A stretch of 9,597 bases of DNA from Candidatus Melainabacteria bacterium. Its GTDB lineage: Bacteria > Actinomycetota > Actinomycetes > Mycobacteriales > Pseudonocardiaceae. The stretch covers positions 1 through 9,597 of the forward strand of contig CAJCJE010000276.1 in assembly GCA_903970565.1 (NCBI GenBank), read 5' to 3'. Every line of letters begins with the position of its first letter. Within the stretch, counting starts at the first letter, position 1. Positions 1 through 7,694 of the stretch are shown one piece after another. The position numbers were made by a program, and so were the translations under genes. The notes beneath the pieces were generated by a model. The model saw only the letters and a program-made list of their open reading frames with translations, made no database searches and was not told the origin of the DNA.

Positions 1-1875
1 GACCTGGCCGCGCGAGGCCGGCCGCCACTCGTCGTGCTCGCCGGCCGCCACGGCGACTCCGCCGCCGGTGTCTCGCCCGCGGGTCTTCTCGACCACCGCG
101 GCGAGGGCGGTCACGGTCGGCGCGGAGCGCAGCTGGTCGAACGTCAGAGCGGCGCCGGTGGCCCGGGTGATGCCGCTGAGCAGTTGCAGCCCGCGCAGGG
201 AGTCGCCGCCGGCCGCGAAGAAGTCCTCGTCGGCACCGGCCGGGCGGCCGAGCACGTCAGCGACGAGCCGCGCGAGGACGCTTTCCACCCCGGACGGCGT
301 GGCCACGTCGGACTCGTCGGACTCGTCGGTGCCGGCCGGGGCGGGCGGTGGCGGCAGTTCGAGCGGCAGCACCTTTCCGTTCTGCGGGGACCGCGGGATC
401 AGGTCCAGCCAGACGATGGTCTGCGGGAGCATGACGGCGGGCAGCCGGTCGGCCAGCTCGGCGCGGAGCGCGACGTCCGCGGCCGGCGTGTGGTCCCCCT
501 CGGCGTACGCGATCAGCCGGGCGCCGGAGACCGGGTCGTCGGCCGCGACCACGACGGCGTCGCGTACGCCGGCACAGGCCCGCACCGCGTTCTCCACCTG
601 GCCGGGCTCGACCCGGAAGCCACGGATCTTGACCTGGCGGTCGGACCGGCCGAGGAACTGGATGTTCCCGTCCGGGAGCAGGCTGGCCCGGTCACCGGTC
701 CGGTACATCCGCGCGCCGGGCGGCCCGAAGGGGTCCGGCCAGAACCGGTCGGCGGTGGTGGACGGCGCGCCAAGATAGCCGCGGGCCAGCCCGAAGCCGG
801 CGATCCACACGTCCCCGGGTTCGCCGTCGGCCACCGGTTCGAGGTCGTCGTCGAGCAGGTGCACCCGCACCCCGGGCAGCGCTCGCCCGATCGGCACGAG
901 TCCGATGTCGGGTAGGTTCGCCGGGTCCGGCCGGTAGGTGGTGCAGCTGATCGTGGTCTCGGTGGGCCCGTAGTCGGCGATGAAGTCCACCGGTCGCGAG
1001 CCGACGATCTCCAGCCAGGTGGCGAGCCGGTCCATCCGCATCTTGTCGCCGCCTGCGAACACCGCGCGCAGGCTGTCGGGCAGCGACACGATCCCGGCGA
1101 CGAGGTCGTCGACCCACTGGTGCCAGTAGTTGCTCGGGAGGCTCACCATTGTCGCTTCGTGGGCCGAGATCAGTTCGGTCAGCTCGACGCTGGTCGGACG
1201 GGCGGTGTCCGGCAGCACGACCGCGGCGCCGGCCAGCCACGCCGGCAGCACCTCCTCCAGCGAGGCGTCGATGTGCATCGAGGTGAACTGCACGAACCGG
1301 TCGGCCGGCCGCAGGCCCAGCTCCGCCCGGATCGCGGTGGCGTGCCCGGCCAGGCTGGCGTGTGAGACCCCGACCGGCTTCGGCCGGCCGGTCGAGCCGG
1401 AGGTGAAGAAGCAGTACGCGAGATTGGCCGGCCGGATCACCGGCGCCGCGCGGCCGTCCACGGCTGGGGCGACGGGGCCGGCCGTGTCGGTCAGCTCGGC
1501 CAGGTCGACCACCGCGAACCCGGAATCGTCGAACTCCCGCTCCGGTCCGCCGCGGAGCACGAGCGCGACTCCCGCGTCCGCCAGCATCCCGGCCACGAGC
1601 GTGGCCGGTAGCGCGGCGTCCAGCGGAACGTAGACGCCACCGGCCTTCCACACCGCCAGCAACGTCACCAGCCAGCGGGCCGAGCGTTGTTCGACGGCGA
1701 CCCCGACCCGGACCTCCGGCCGCACGCCGAGCCCGGCGAGCCGGCCGGCCAGCACGCAAGCCTGGTCGTCGAGCTGGCGGAAGCTCAGGACGCCGCCGCC
1801 GGAGAAGATCGCGGGCGCGTCCGGGGTGCGCGCCGCCTGAGCCTCGATCAACTGATGTGCGCAGAGATCGGACAT
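1..1875 (-). CDS. NRPS, adenylation-carrier starter module (3' end beyond window)
   Basis: This is the first 625 codons of a nonribosomal peptide synthetase, open to the left edge. The adenylation domain (about residues 5-505) activates an amino acid as aminoacyl-AMP. Visible cores are LLAVWKAGG (72-80), FTSGSTGRPK (157-166), YGPTE (302-306), YRTGD (391-395), the A8 loop around GRSDRQVKIRG (409-419) and the A10 lysine K501 in NGK. A short acidic linker (TDESDESD) leads to a carrier domain with GGDSL; S559 is the expected phosphopantetheine site. The last residues (RPASRGQV) resemble the start of a condensation domain, giving A-T-C. No condensation domain precedes the A domain, so this looks like an initiation module. 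Pocket residues D203, A204, E207, S245, F273, G275, D301, I309, S310 and K501 suggest a basic substrate; this is inference from hand alignment. The ATG at 1875 follows GGAGGT with 9-base spacing and lies 45 bases after the upstream transporter stop. Confidence 0.95.
   Translation of the reverse strand, partial: MSDLCAHQLIEAQAARTPDAPAIFSGGGVLSFRQLDDQACVLAGRLAGLGVRPEVRVGVAVEQRSARWLVTLLAVWKAGGVYVPLDAALPATLVAGMLADAGVALVLRGGPEREFDDSGFAVVDLAELTDTAGPVAPAVDGRAAPVIRPANLAYCFFTSGSTGRPKPVGVSHASLAGHATAIRAELGLRPADRFVQFTSMHIDASLEEVLPAWLAGAAVVLPDTARPTSVELTELISAHEATMVSLPSNYWHQWVDDLVAGIVSLPDSLRAVFAGGDKMRMDRLATWLEIVGSRPVDFIADYGPTETTISCTTYRPDPANLPDIGLVPIGRALPGVRVHLLDDDLEPVADGEPGDVWIAGFGLARGYLGAPSTTADRFWPDPFGPPGARMYRTGDRASLLPDGNIQFLGRSDRQVKIRGFRVEPGQVENAVRACAGVRDAVVVAADDPVSGARLIAYAEGDHTPAADVALRAELADRLPAVMLPQTIVWLDLIPRSPQNGKVLPLELPPPPAPAGTDESDESDVATPSGVESVLARLVADVLGRPAGADEDFFAAGGDSLRGLQLLSGITRATGAALTFDQLRSAPTVTALAAVVEKTRGRDTGGGVAVAAGEHDEWRPASRGQV
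307..329 (-). repeat. Short 9-base tandem repeat in NRPS linker
   Basis: The unit GTCGGACTC (plus strand) occurs twice in full and once in part. On the coding strand it encodes the acidic DESDESD stretch linking the adenylation and carrier domains. It keeps the reading frame and is probably slippage tolerated in a flexible linker. Confidence 0.75.
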
Positions 1876-1884
1876 CGATCGCCT

Positions 1885-1890
1885 ACCTCC
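1885..1890 (-). promoter_or_regulatory. Ribosome binding site of the NRPS gene
   Basis: GGAGGT on the minus strand, nine bases before the ATG at 1875. It supports that start and independent translation initiation of the NRPS after the transporter gene ends at 1921. No terminator-like hairpin is visible in the 45-base gap. Confidence 0.7.
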
Positions 1891-1920
1891 ATCCGTGCCG
1901 TAGAGATGACATGCGTTCGG

Positions 1921-3714
1921 TCAGGCGACCGCGCCGCCGGCCGTGGCTCGCCGCCAGCTGCCGTACAGGGCGGCATAGACACCGCCCTCGGCGAGCAGTT
2001 CGTCGTGCCGGCCGCGTTCCACCAGCCGGCCGCCGTCGAGCACGATCACCTCGTCGGCCCGTTCGGCGGTGGCCAGCCGATGCGCGACGGTCAACGACGT
2101 GCGTCCCGCGGTGAGCCGGCGCAACGCCTCGATGAGCGTCAGCTCGATCTGCGGGTCCACGGCCGAGGTCGCCTCGTCGAGGATCAGGCAGTCCGGGTTG
2201 GCCAGGTACGCGCGGGCCAGCGAGACCAGCTGCCGCTCGCCCGCGGACAGGCTCTCGCCGCGCTGCCCGACCGGGGTGTCCAGGCCGCGCGGCAGGCTGC
2301 CGAGAAACGCTGCCGCGCCCAGCTCGTGGAAGGCCTGCTCGATCTCGGTACGGGTGGCGGAGGGTCGCCCGTATCGGACGTTCTCCTCGACCGTGGTGTC
2401 GAAGAGGAACGGGTCCTGCGGCACGACCACCACGCGCGAGCGCAGCGACTCGGTCGCGAGTTCCCGTACGTCCACGCCGCCGATCAGGATGCGGCCGTGG
2501 TCGGGGTCGGCCAGCCGGGCGATCAGCTTCGTCAGCGTCGTCTTTCCCGATCCGGTGGCGCCGACCAGCACGACCTGGCGGCCGGCCGGCACCTCGAACG
2601 ACACGTCGTCCAGGGTCGTGCCAGCGCCCGGGTAGCCGAAGGTGACATCCCGCACGGCCACCGCAGGCGGGCCGGCCGGCAGCTGCCGGGGGTCGGCGGG
2701 CTCGGCGACGTCCTCGACGATGTCCAGCAGCGCCAGCACCCGTCGCCAGCCCGCGGCGGCATTCTGCGTGAAGTCGATGACCTGGGTGAACTGCCCAACC
2801 GGCCCCAGGAACACGGTCACCAGCAGGAGGAACGCGACCAGATCGCCTGCGGTGCGCCCGCTGGACGGGCCGAGCGCCAGGCCCACCGCGACGACGCCGA
2901 CCACCACGATCGCGGAGAACAGCTCGGCGAGCGAGAACAGCACGCTGCCCAGATAACCGGCGCGGGCCTTGGTGTCCCGCCACCGGCGGATGGTCGCCGT
3001 GGTCCGCCGCAGGCTCGGCGTGGTGATGCCGTAGGCGCGGATGACGGCCGCGCCCTGGATCGTCTCCGAGATCACCGTGAGCAGATCGGCGACGCGGCCC
3101 CGGACCGCGGTGTGCGAGGCGCCGAGGCGCCGGGTCAGCACGTTGATGAGGACGACGAGTGGCACGCTCAGCGCAACCGTGACCAGCGTCAGCCAGAGGT
3201 CGTAGTACGCCATGCCGACGAGGGCAGCCAGCATACCGGCGCCGTTGACCACCCCGGCGACGCCGCCCCACTGGAGGAACTGGCTGAGGGTCTCGACGTC
3301 GGAGGTCACCCGGGACACCAGCTTCCCGCGCGTCTCGGCCGAGTGGTAGGCCACGCTGAGCCGGTGTACGTGGCCGAAGGCGCGGACCCGCAGCCCGTAC
3401 AGAGCGCGCTCACTGGCGATCGCGAGGCGCAGCAGGCTCACCCAGTTGATCACCGCGCTGCCCACCACCACCACCGCCGCCAGCGAGCCGAGGCGAATCA
3501 GCTGGCCGGTGTCGATGTGTCCGGCGCTGAGTCCCTGGTCGAAGAGCAGCTGGACCAGGACCGGTATGGCCAGCCGGCCGAATCCGCCGACCACTGCGAG
3601 GACGAGCGTCAGGGTCAGGCCGTCGCGGATCTCCGGGATGGCGGCGAAGCCCCGGCGAAGCACCGCCCACGTCGAACCGGCAATGCTGTCGGGGTCGGCC
3701 GGAACCACACTCAT
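1921..3714 (-). CDS. ABC transporter half (TMD-NBD), first of a heterodimer pair
   Basis: A 597-residue ABC-exporter-fold half transporter. Residues about 30-320 form a membrane domain with several hydrophobic helices; residues about 350-590 form the ATPase. Visible motifs are Walker A GATGSGKTT (385-393), Q-loop Q433, signature LSAGERQ (489-495), Walker B ending LILDEATS (D513, E514) and H-loop H545. The catalytic glutamate and H-loop histidine are intact, but the signature has alanine where LSGGE is usual. The ATG at 3714 overlaps the stop of the other half transporter as ATGA, so the two are probably translated together and work as a heterodimer. In NRPS clusters such pairs usually export the peptide, but YbtPQ- and IrtAB-type importers share this fold and take up metal-siderophores, so direction cannot be decided here. 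No periplasmic binding protein or siderophore-interacting domain is seen. Confidence 0.95.
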   Translation of the reverse strand: MSVVPADPDSIAGSTWAVLRRGFAAIPEIRDGLTLTLVLAVVGGFGRLAIPVLVQLLFDQGLSAGHIDTGQLIRLGSLAAVVVVGSAVINWVSLLRLAIASERALYGLRVRAFGHVHRLSVAYHSAETRGKLVSRVTSDVETLSQFLQWGGVAGVVNGAGMLAALVGMAYYDLWLTLVTVALSVPLVVLINVLTRRLGASHTAVRGRVADLLTVISETIQGAAVIRAYGITTPSLRRTTATIRRWRDTKARAGYLGSVLFSLAELFSAIVVVGVVAVGLALGPSSGRTAGDLVAFLLLVTVFLGPVGQFTQVIDFTQNAAAGWRRVLALLDIVEDVAEPADPRQLPAGPPAVAVRDVTFGYPGAGTTLDDVSFEVPAGRQVVLVGATGSGKTTLTKLIARLADPDHGRILIGGVDVRELATESLRSRVVVVPQDPFLFDTTVEENVRYGRPSATRTEIEQAFHELGAAAFLGSLPRGLDTPVGQRGESLSAGERQLVSLARAYLANPDCLILDEATSAVDPQIELTLIEALRRLTAGRTSLTVAHRLATAERADEVIVLDGGRLVERGRHDELLAEGGVYAALYGSWRRATAGGAVA

Positions 3715-5504
3715 GTCGCCACTCGCTCTCGCTCGTAGGCCCGGGTCAGCTGGTCGTAGCCGTCGATCCGCAGCAGGTCCGCGTGGGTGCCGATGCCCGC
3801 GATCCGGCCGCCGTCGAGGTAGATGACCGAGTCGGCGATGGCCAGCGTCGCGGCGCTGCTGGTGACGACGATCGTGGTGGTGGAGGGCAGGCCCGTCGCG
3901 AGCCCGCTCATGATCTCCTGGCGGGTGGTGGCATCGACGGCGGACGTCGCCTCGTCCAGCAGGAGCACTCGTGGCCGGCGGAACAGGGCGCGGGCCAGGG
4001 CGATGCGTTGCTGCTCACCGCCGGAGAGCGTCACCCCGCGCTCGCCGACCCGAGTCGCCAACCCGTCCGGCTGGCCGTCCACCAGGGCAGTGGCCCGGGC
4101 CAGGCGCAATGCCTCGTCCAGCCGCTCCCGGTCGGCGTCGGTCGGGGCGGCGTCGAAGTCGAGCAGGACGTTCTGGACGAGCGTGCCGGCGAACAGGAAC
4201 GGCTGCTGGAAGACCGCCGCGCAGGTCGCCGCCCGGTCGGCCGCGCAGACCCGGTACAGGTCGACCCCGGTGAGCTGCACCGTGCCGTCGGTCGGGGGCA
4301 GCAAGCCAGCCAGCGCCAGCAACAGCGTGCTCTTACCCGACCCGGTACTCCCGGTGATCGCGACGGTCGCGCCGGCCGGGACGTCGAAGCTCACGTCGGA
4401 AAGGATCGCGGGGCCGTCCGGGTAGGCGAAGCCGAGACCCTGGACACGCAGGTCGAGCGGACCGTCCGGCAGAGGCTGCGGATCTACCACGGCCGGCGGT
4501 GGCTTCTCGCCGAGCACCGTCTGGACCCGGCCGTACCCGGCGAGCACGCTCGGCACGTGGGCCAGCACGTTGCCGATCAGGCTCAGCGGCACCCCCAGCA
4601 GGGCGAACAGGTTGACGAAGCTGATCAGGGGGCCGATCGTGATCGCGCCGCTGCTCACCTGCCACGCCCCGACCACCAGGATGACCAGCGACGTAGCGGT
4701 CGGAGTCAGATCGACCAGCGAGTCCATCAGCCATTCCCACACCGACAGCGTGATCTTGGCATCGCGGAGCCGGACCGATTCGGCGGCGAACCGGTCCCGC
4801 TCGGCGCCGTCCCGGCCGAGCGTCTTCACCAGGAACGCGCCGTCGAAGCTCTCGTGGGCGACCGCGGTCACCCGCCCCAGCCGCTCCTGGACCACCTCGG
4901 CGGGCCCTTCGACCCGTTTCTGGTACGAGGAGTTGATCAGCATCAGCGCCGGGACCATGGCAAAGCCGATCACGGCCAGGATCGGGTCCACGACAAGCAT
5001 CCAGCCCGCGGTGACCAGGAACATCAGGAACATGCCGAGTACCTGTGGCATTCGGGCCGGTAGGTCCGCGGCAGCCTCGGGGTCGGTGGTGACGTGCGCC
5101 AGCTTCTCGCCGGTCGGATGGGCCCCGTGGTAGGCCATCGGCAGCGCGTCGTACCGCTCGACGACGGCCTCCCGCAGGGTGGCGTCGAACCGGGCCCGGG
5201 TCGCGGTGGCGGTGCATCGCTGGATCATCCCGGCCGAGCCCCTGACCACGCCGATCGCGAGCACGACCAGGACCACGGCGATGGCGGTGCCGGTGGCCAC
5301 GTGGCCACCGTCGAACCTCGGTATCACCACGTTGCTGACCAGGTCGCCGAGCGCGACGGACCAGACGGTCAGTCCCGCGCCGTAAAGCATCGAGGCGGCC
5401 AGTCCCCAGCTCATCGAACCCGGATGGGCGCGGAAGGCGACCAGCAGCAACATGCACGACCGGCGCAGGAGCTTGGGCCGCGCGGCCGGCTTCTGGTCCA
5501 CCAT
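3711..5504 (-). CDS. ABC transporter half (TMD-NBD), second of a heterodimer pair
   Basis: A second ABC-exporter-fold half transporter, 597 residues from the ATG at 5504. The membrane domain covers about the first 330 residues and the ATPase the rest. ATPase motifs are Walker A GSTGSGKST (385-393), Q-loop in VFQQPF, signature LSGGEQQ (493-499) and Walker B VLLLDEATS (D517, E518). The position of the H-loop histidine is serine (S549, in VVTSSAATLAIAD), while its partner has VAHRLATAERAD there, so its own ATP site is probably weak or non-catalytic. An ATG ten codons upstream (5534) is possible, but the one at 5504 has GGGGAAGG just before it and the upstream one has no clear ribosome site. The gene ends in an ATGA overlap with the next transporter gene. 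It lies downstream of the MbtH-like gene and presumably moves the cluster product or its metal complex. Confidence 0.93.
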   Translation of the reverse strand: MVDQKPAARPKLLRRSCMLLLVAFRAHPGSMSWGLAASMLYGAGLTVWSVALGDLVSNVVIPRFDGGHVATGTAIAVVLVVLAIGVVRGSAGMIQRCTATATRARFDATLREAVVERYDALPMAYHGAHPTGEKLAHVTTDPEAAADLPARMPQVLGMFLMFLVTAGWMLVVDPILAVIGFAMVPALMLINSSYQKRVEGPAEVVQERLGRVTAVAHESFDGAFLVKTLGRDGAERDRFAAESVRLRDAKITLSVWEWLMDSLVDLTPTATSLVILVVGAWQVSSGAITIGPLISFVNLFALLGVPLSLIGNVLAHVPSVLAGYGRVQTVLGEKPPPAVVDPQPLPDGPLDLRVQGLGFAYPDGPAILSDVSFDVPAGATVAITGSTGSGKSTLLLALAGLLPPTDGTVQLTGVDLYRVCAADRAATCAAVFQQPFLFAGTLVQNVLLDFDAAPTDADRERLDEALRLARATALVDGQPDGLATRVGERGVTLSGGEQQRIALARALFRRPRVLLLDEATSAVDATTRQEIMSGLATGLPSTTTIVVTSSAATLAIADSVIYLDGGRIAGIGTHADLLRIDGYDQLTRAYERERVAT

Positions 5505-5508
5505 CGCA

Positions 5509-5516
5509 CCTTCCCC
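5509..5516 (-). promoter_or_regulatory. Ribosome binding site favouring the 5504 start
   Basis: GGGGAAGG on the minus strand, four bases before the ATG at 5504. The in-frame ATG at 5534 is preceded by no comparable purine-rich site, so the shorter transporter start is preferred. Confidence 0.5.
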
Positions 5517-5642
5517 GTCGTTGGCTGTCGTCATCGCTGCTCAGCAGTACGAAATGAGCTGCCACGGCTGGTGACGCCGGTGAAGTTCCGGAAGGGACAC
5601 GGGAGGTGGCGGCTGCCCGCCGGCCCGGTCGCGTCCGCTGGC

Positions 5643-5870
5643 TCAGCCACTGTGCGTCCCGTGCTCCTGGGCCGAGGCGCTCATGGCGGCCCGCAGGCTG
5701 GCCGGGCGCATGTCCGTCCACAACTCGCCGATGCGCGCCAGACAGTCCTCTCGGGACGCTGGCTCGCCGACTGAATCCCACCCGGCCGGTACCGACCGGT
5801 CCGACCGCCAGATCGAGTACTGCTCCTCGTCGTTGCGAACGATCACGTACCTGTCGTCGCTGTCGGTCAT
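5643..5870 (-). CDS. mbtH: MbtH-like NRPS accessory protein
   Basis: A 75-residue MbtH-family protein. These small proteins bind NRPS adenylation domains and promote their folding and activity in the cytoplasm. The family signature is clear: N-D-E-E-Q-Y-S-I-W (13-21), then P-A-G-W (28-31), a conserved CLARI segment and WTDMRPASLR (51-60). The length matches the family. The ATG at 5870 follows GAGAGG by five bases and overlaps the stop of the fused monooxygenase as ATGA, which points to coupled translation. Its likely client is the adenylation domain encoded at the left end of this window and any others further along. No key residue appears to be missing. Confidence 0.96.
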   Translation of the reverse strand: MTDSDDRYVIVRNDEEQYSIWRSDRSVPAGWDSVGEPASREDCLARIGELWTDMRPASLRAAMSASAQEHGTHSG

Positions 5871-7660
5871 GGCTGCCTCTCGCTCTCGGCCCGGGCCGCA
5901 CGCGGCTCCGGTGACAGGGGGAACCGGCCGGAAAGGCCCTCGATCTCGATCTCGATCCCGACCGAACCGCCCGCGCGTGCGGCCGGCCCGCGATCCGGCG
6001 GGCCGACGCGAGCCAGGTGCGCCACCAGCCGGTCCCGGTCGGTCACCAGCCGGGCACATCCGCGAACGTCGATCGACATCGGGTCCCCGGCCTGCGGCTC
6101 GCCGGGCGGCGCCGCGTCCGGCTGGAACACCGCCAGCACCTTGCCGCCGTCCAGCAGCGGCAGCTGCGGGTCGGTCCGGTCGAGCACGCCGAACAGGACG
6201 CCGTTGCGACCGCGGTGACGATCCAGCACCAGCGGCAGCCGGGTCGCGACCGGGAACTCCCCCGGACAGGCGCTCACCAGCGTGCCGGAGCCGCACCGGT
6301 CGATCAGCGCCCCCAACGTCGCCGCGTCCGGCCCGGCGTCGGGCCGCGCCGGTGGAAACGCACGGGCCAGCGACCCGCCGTCCTTGGCGATCGCCGTGAT
6401 GATCTGCTTGGACCGGAAGGGCAGCAGCGACAGCAGCGTGTCGCCGAGCCCGTGCGTCGCCTCGGCGAAGCCCTGCACGTACAGGCCGCAGGTCAGCTCC
6501 TCGGTGGCGCGTACCCGGTGATCCCGGGAAACCACCGGCCGGCCGTCGCCGTCGGTCTCAAGGTAGGGCAGGACGTCGTGGTACATCGTCGGGTCCAGCC
6601 GGCGCCGGTACCCGGTGGCCAGCACCAGGCCGTCGGCACGGAGCACCTGGGACTCGCCGCCGAAGCGGCTCTCGACCCCGATCCGGATGCCCGCGCCGTC
6701 GGCTCCGGCCCGGGTCACCTTCGAGTCGCCGTGCACCTGGAGTCGGGTTCGGCCGCGCACCTCGTCGGCATACGTCAGCCGGTACAGGTCGTCGAGAAAG
6801 CCTTCCTCCACCACGCCGTAGTTGGTGTTGCGCAGGCTGGCGGCCCAGGCGCGCCGGTTCTCCTCGCGCCGGGAGGAGAAGTCGTCGGCGTTGGCCTCGA
6901 AGTACTGCTCGTTGGCGAACGGATTGTTGTCGGTGGCGCGCAGCGAGTATCCCGGCAGGATCAGGTGGACGCGGGAGTTGCGGTAGCGGTCCAGGAAGTA
7001 GTGGGCGATCTCGCCCGCGCTCTGCCCGTCGCCTGCGACCGCGAACTCCCACTCGCGGTCGTGGTCGGTGAACGTCCGGGGGACCGTCGGCAGGAACGCG
7101 CTGGAGTGCAGCACGGTCGGGCCGAGGGTCACCGCCTCCGGCACACGGGGTACGCCGCCGAGCGCGTGCACCAGGTTGCGGGCGTGGTACTCGACGACCT
7201 CGCCGGTCGTGGTGTCGGTCGCGGTCACCCGGAAAAGCGACAGCGCGCCGTCGTCGTCGCGGACCGGAGTCACCGCGCGGACCGCGGAGTGGTAGCGGAC
7301 CAGGTCGGCGAACTGGGCGGCGACCCACCGCAGGTAGTCCTGGAACTCCAGCCGGGTCGGCCGGAACTCGGCGAGGTTCACGAACTTCTCCAGCCGCCCC
7401 TTGGCCTTCTCGTACTGCAGGAAGGTGAACGGGCTGGTCAGGTTCCGCAGGGACACCAGGTCCTTGAGGAAGGAGATCTGCATCCGGGTGCCGTCGATGA
7501 GCATGCCCTCGTGCCAGCGCATGTCCGGGGAGCGCTCCAGGAACAGGCAGCGGCGATCCGGCGCGATCTCCTGGACCGCGATGGCGAGCGCGACGTTCGA
7601 CGGTCCGAAGCCCAGTCCGATCAGGTCGTACGGCTCATCCGGCGTGCCGAGATTCCTCAC
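5867..7660 (-). CDS. L-ornithine N5-monooxygenase fused to a PaiB/KtzT-like split-barrel domain
   Basis: A 597-residue two-domain protein. Residues 10-428 match the flavin-dependent N-hydroxylase family (PvdA, KtzI, SidA), which uses FAD, NADPH and O2 to make N5-hydroxy-ornithine. Visible are the FAD motif GLGFGPSN (15-22), K66 in FLKDLVSLRN, NADPH motif AGDGQSAGE (209-217), NNPFANEQYF (245-254), NTNYGVV (278-284), LATGY (347-351) and ATHGLGDTLLSLLP (401-414). These fit ornithine better than lysine hydroxylases. Residues about 445-583 resemble PaiB and the piperazate synthase KtzT: GTLVSACPGEFPVATRLPLVLD in outline, KVLAVFQ (507-513), and a terminal IEIEIEGLSGRFPLS (569-583). Family-typical histidines appear replaced (R474, V492) and the middle is short. 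KtzI-KtzT fusions are known from actinobacteria. The GTG at 7660 is chosen for its strong GAGGAGGGAG site; a start at 7723 would overlap the preceding gene. Confidence 0.93.
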   Translation of the reverse strand: MRNLGTPDEPYDLIGLGFGPSNVALAIAVQEIAPDRRCLFLERSPDMRWHEGMLIDGTRMQISFLKDLVSLRNLTSPFTFLQYEKAKGRLEKFVNLAEFRPTRLEFQDYLRWVAAQFADLVRYHSAVRAVTPVRDDDGALSLFRVTATDTTTGEVVEYHARNLVHALGGVPRVPEAVTLGPTVLHSSAFLPTVPRTFTDHDREWEFAVAGDGQSAGEIAHYFLDRYRNSRVHLILPGYSLRATDNNPFANEQYFEANADDFSSRREENRRAWAASLRNTNYGVVEEGFLDDLYRLTYADEVRGRTRLQVHGDSKVTRAGADGAGIRIGVESRFGGESQVLRADGLVLATGYRRRLDPTMYHDVLPYLETDGDGRPVVSRDHRVRATEELTCGLYVQGFAEATHGLGDTLLSLLPFRSKQIITAIAKDGGSLARAFPPARPDAGPDAATLGALIDRCGSGTLVSACPGEFPVATRLPLVLDRHRGRNGVLFGVLDRTDPQLPLLDGGKVLAVFQPDAAPPGEPQAGDPMSIDVRGCARLVTDRDRLVAHLARVGPPDRGPAARAGGSVGIEIEIEGLSGRFPLSPEPRAARAESERQP

Positions 7661-7666
7661 GTGCCG

Positions 7667-7676
7667 CTCCCTCCTC
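7667..7676 (-). promoter_or_regulatory. Strong ribosome binding site deciding the GTG start at 7660
   Basis: GAGGAGGGAG on the minus strand, six bases before GTG at 7660. It argues against the longer in-frame ATG at 7723, which would add 21 unconserved, arginine-rich residues and overlap the desaturase-like gene by 29 bases. Confidence 0.75.
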
Positions 7677-7694
7677 GACGTCCGCCCGGCTGGC

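Noticed and set aside
1687..3738. Long plus-strand open frame opposite the transporter gene
   Set aside because: It is a GC-rich antisense shadow with low-complexity H/R/G/D composition and no domain, while the minus-strand frame has complete ABC transporter motifs.
5608..5621. Small GGCGG-CTGC-CCGCC hairpin after the MbtH-like stop
   Set aside because: The stem is only five base pairs, with no U-tract, in GC-rich sequence inside an operon. It is too weak to call a terminator or attenuator.
5939..5956. Three tandem CTCGAT units
   Set aside because: On the coding strand they encode the alternating E-I beta strand at the end of the PaiB-like domain, a pattern found in the family, so they need no separate explanation.
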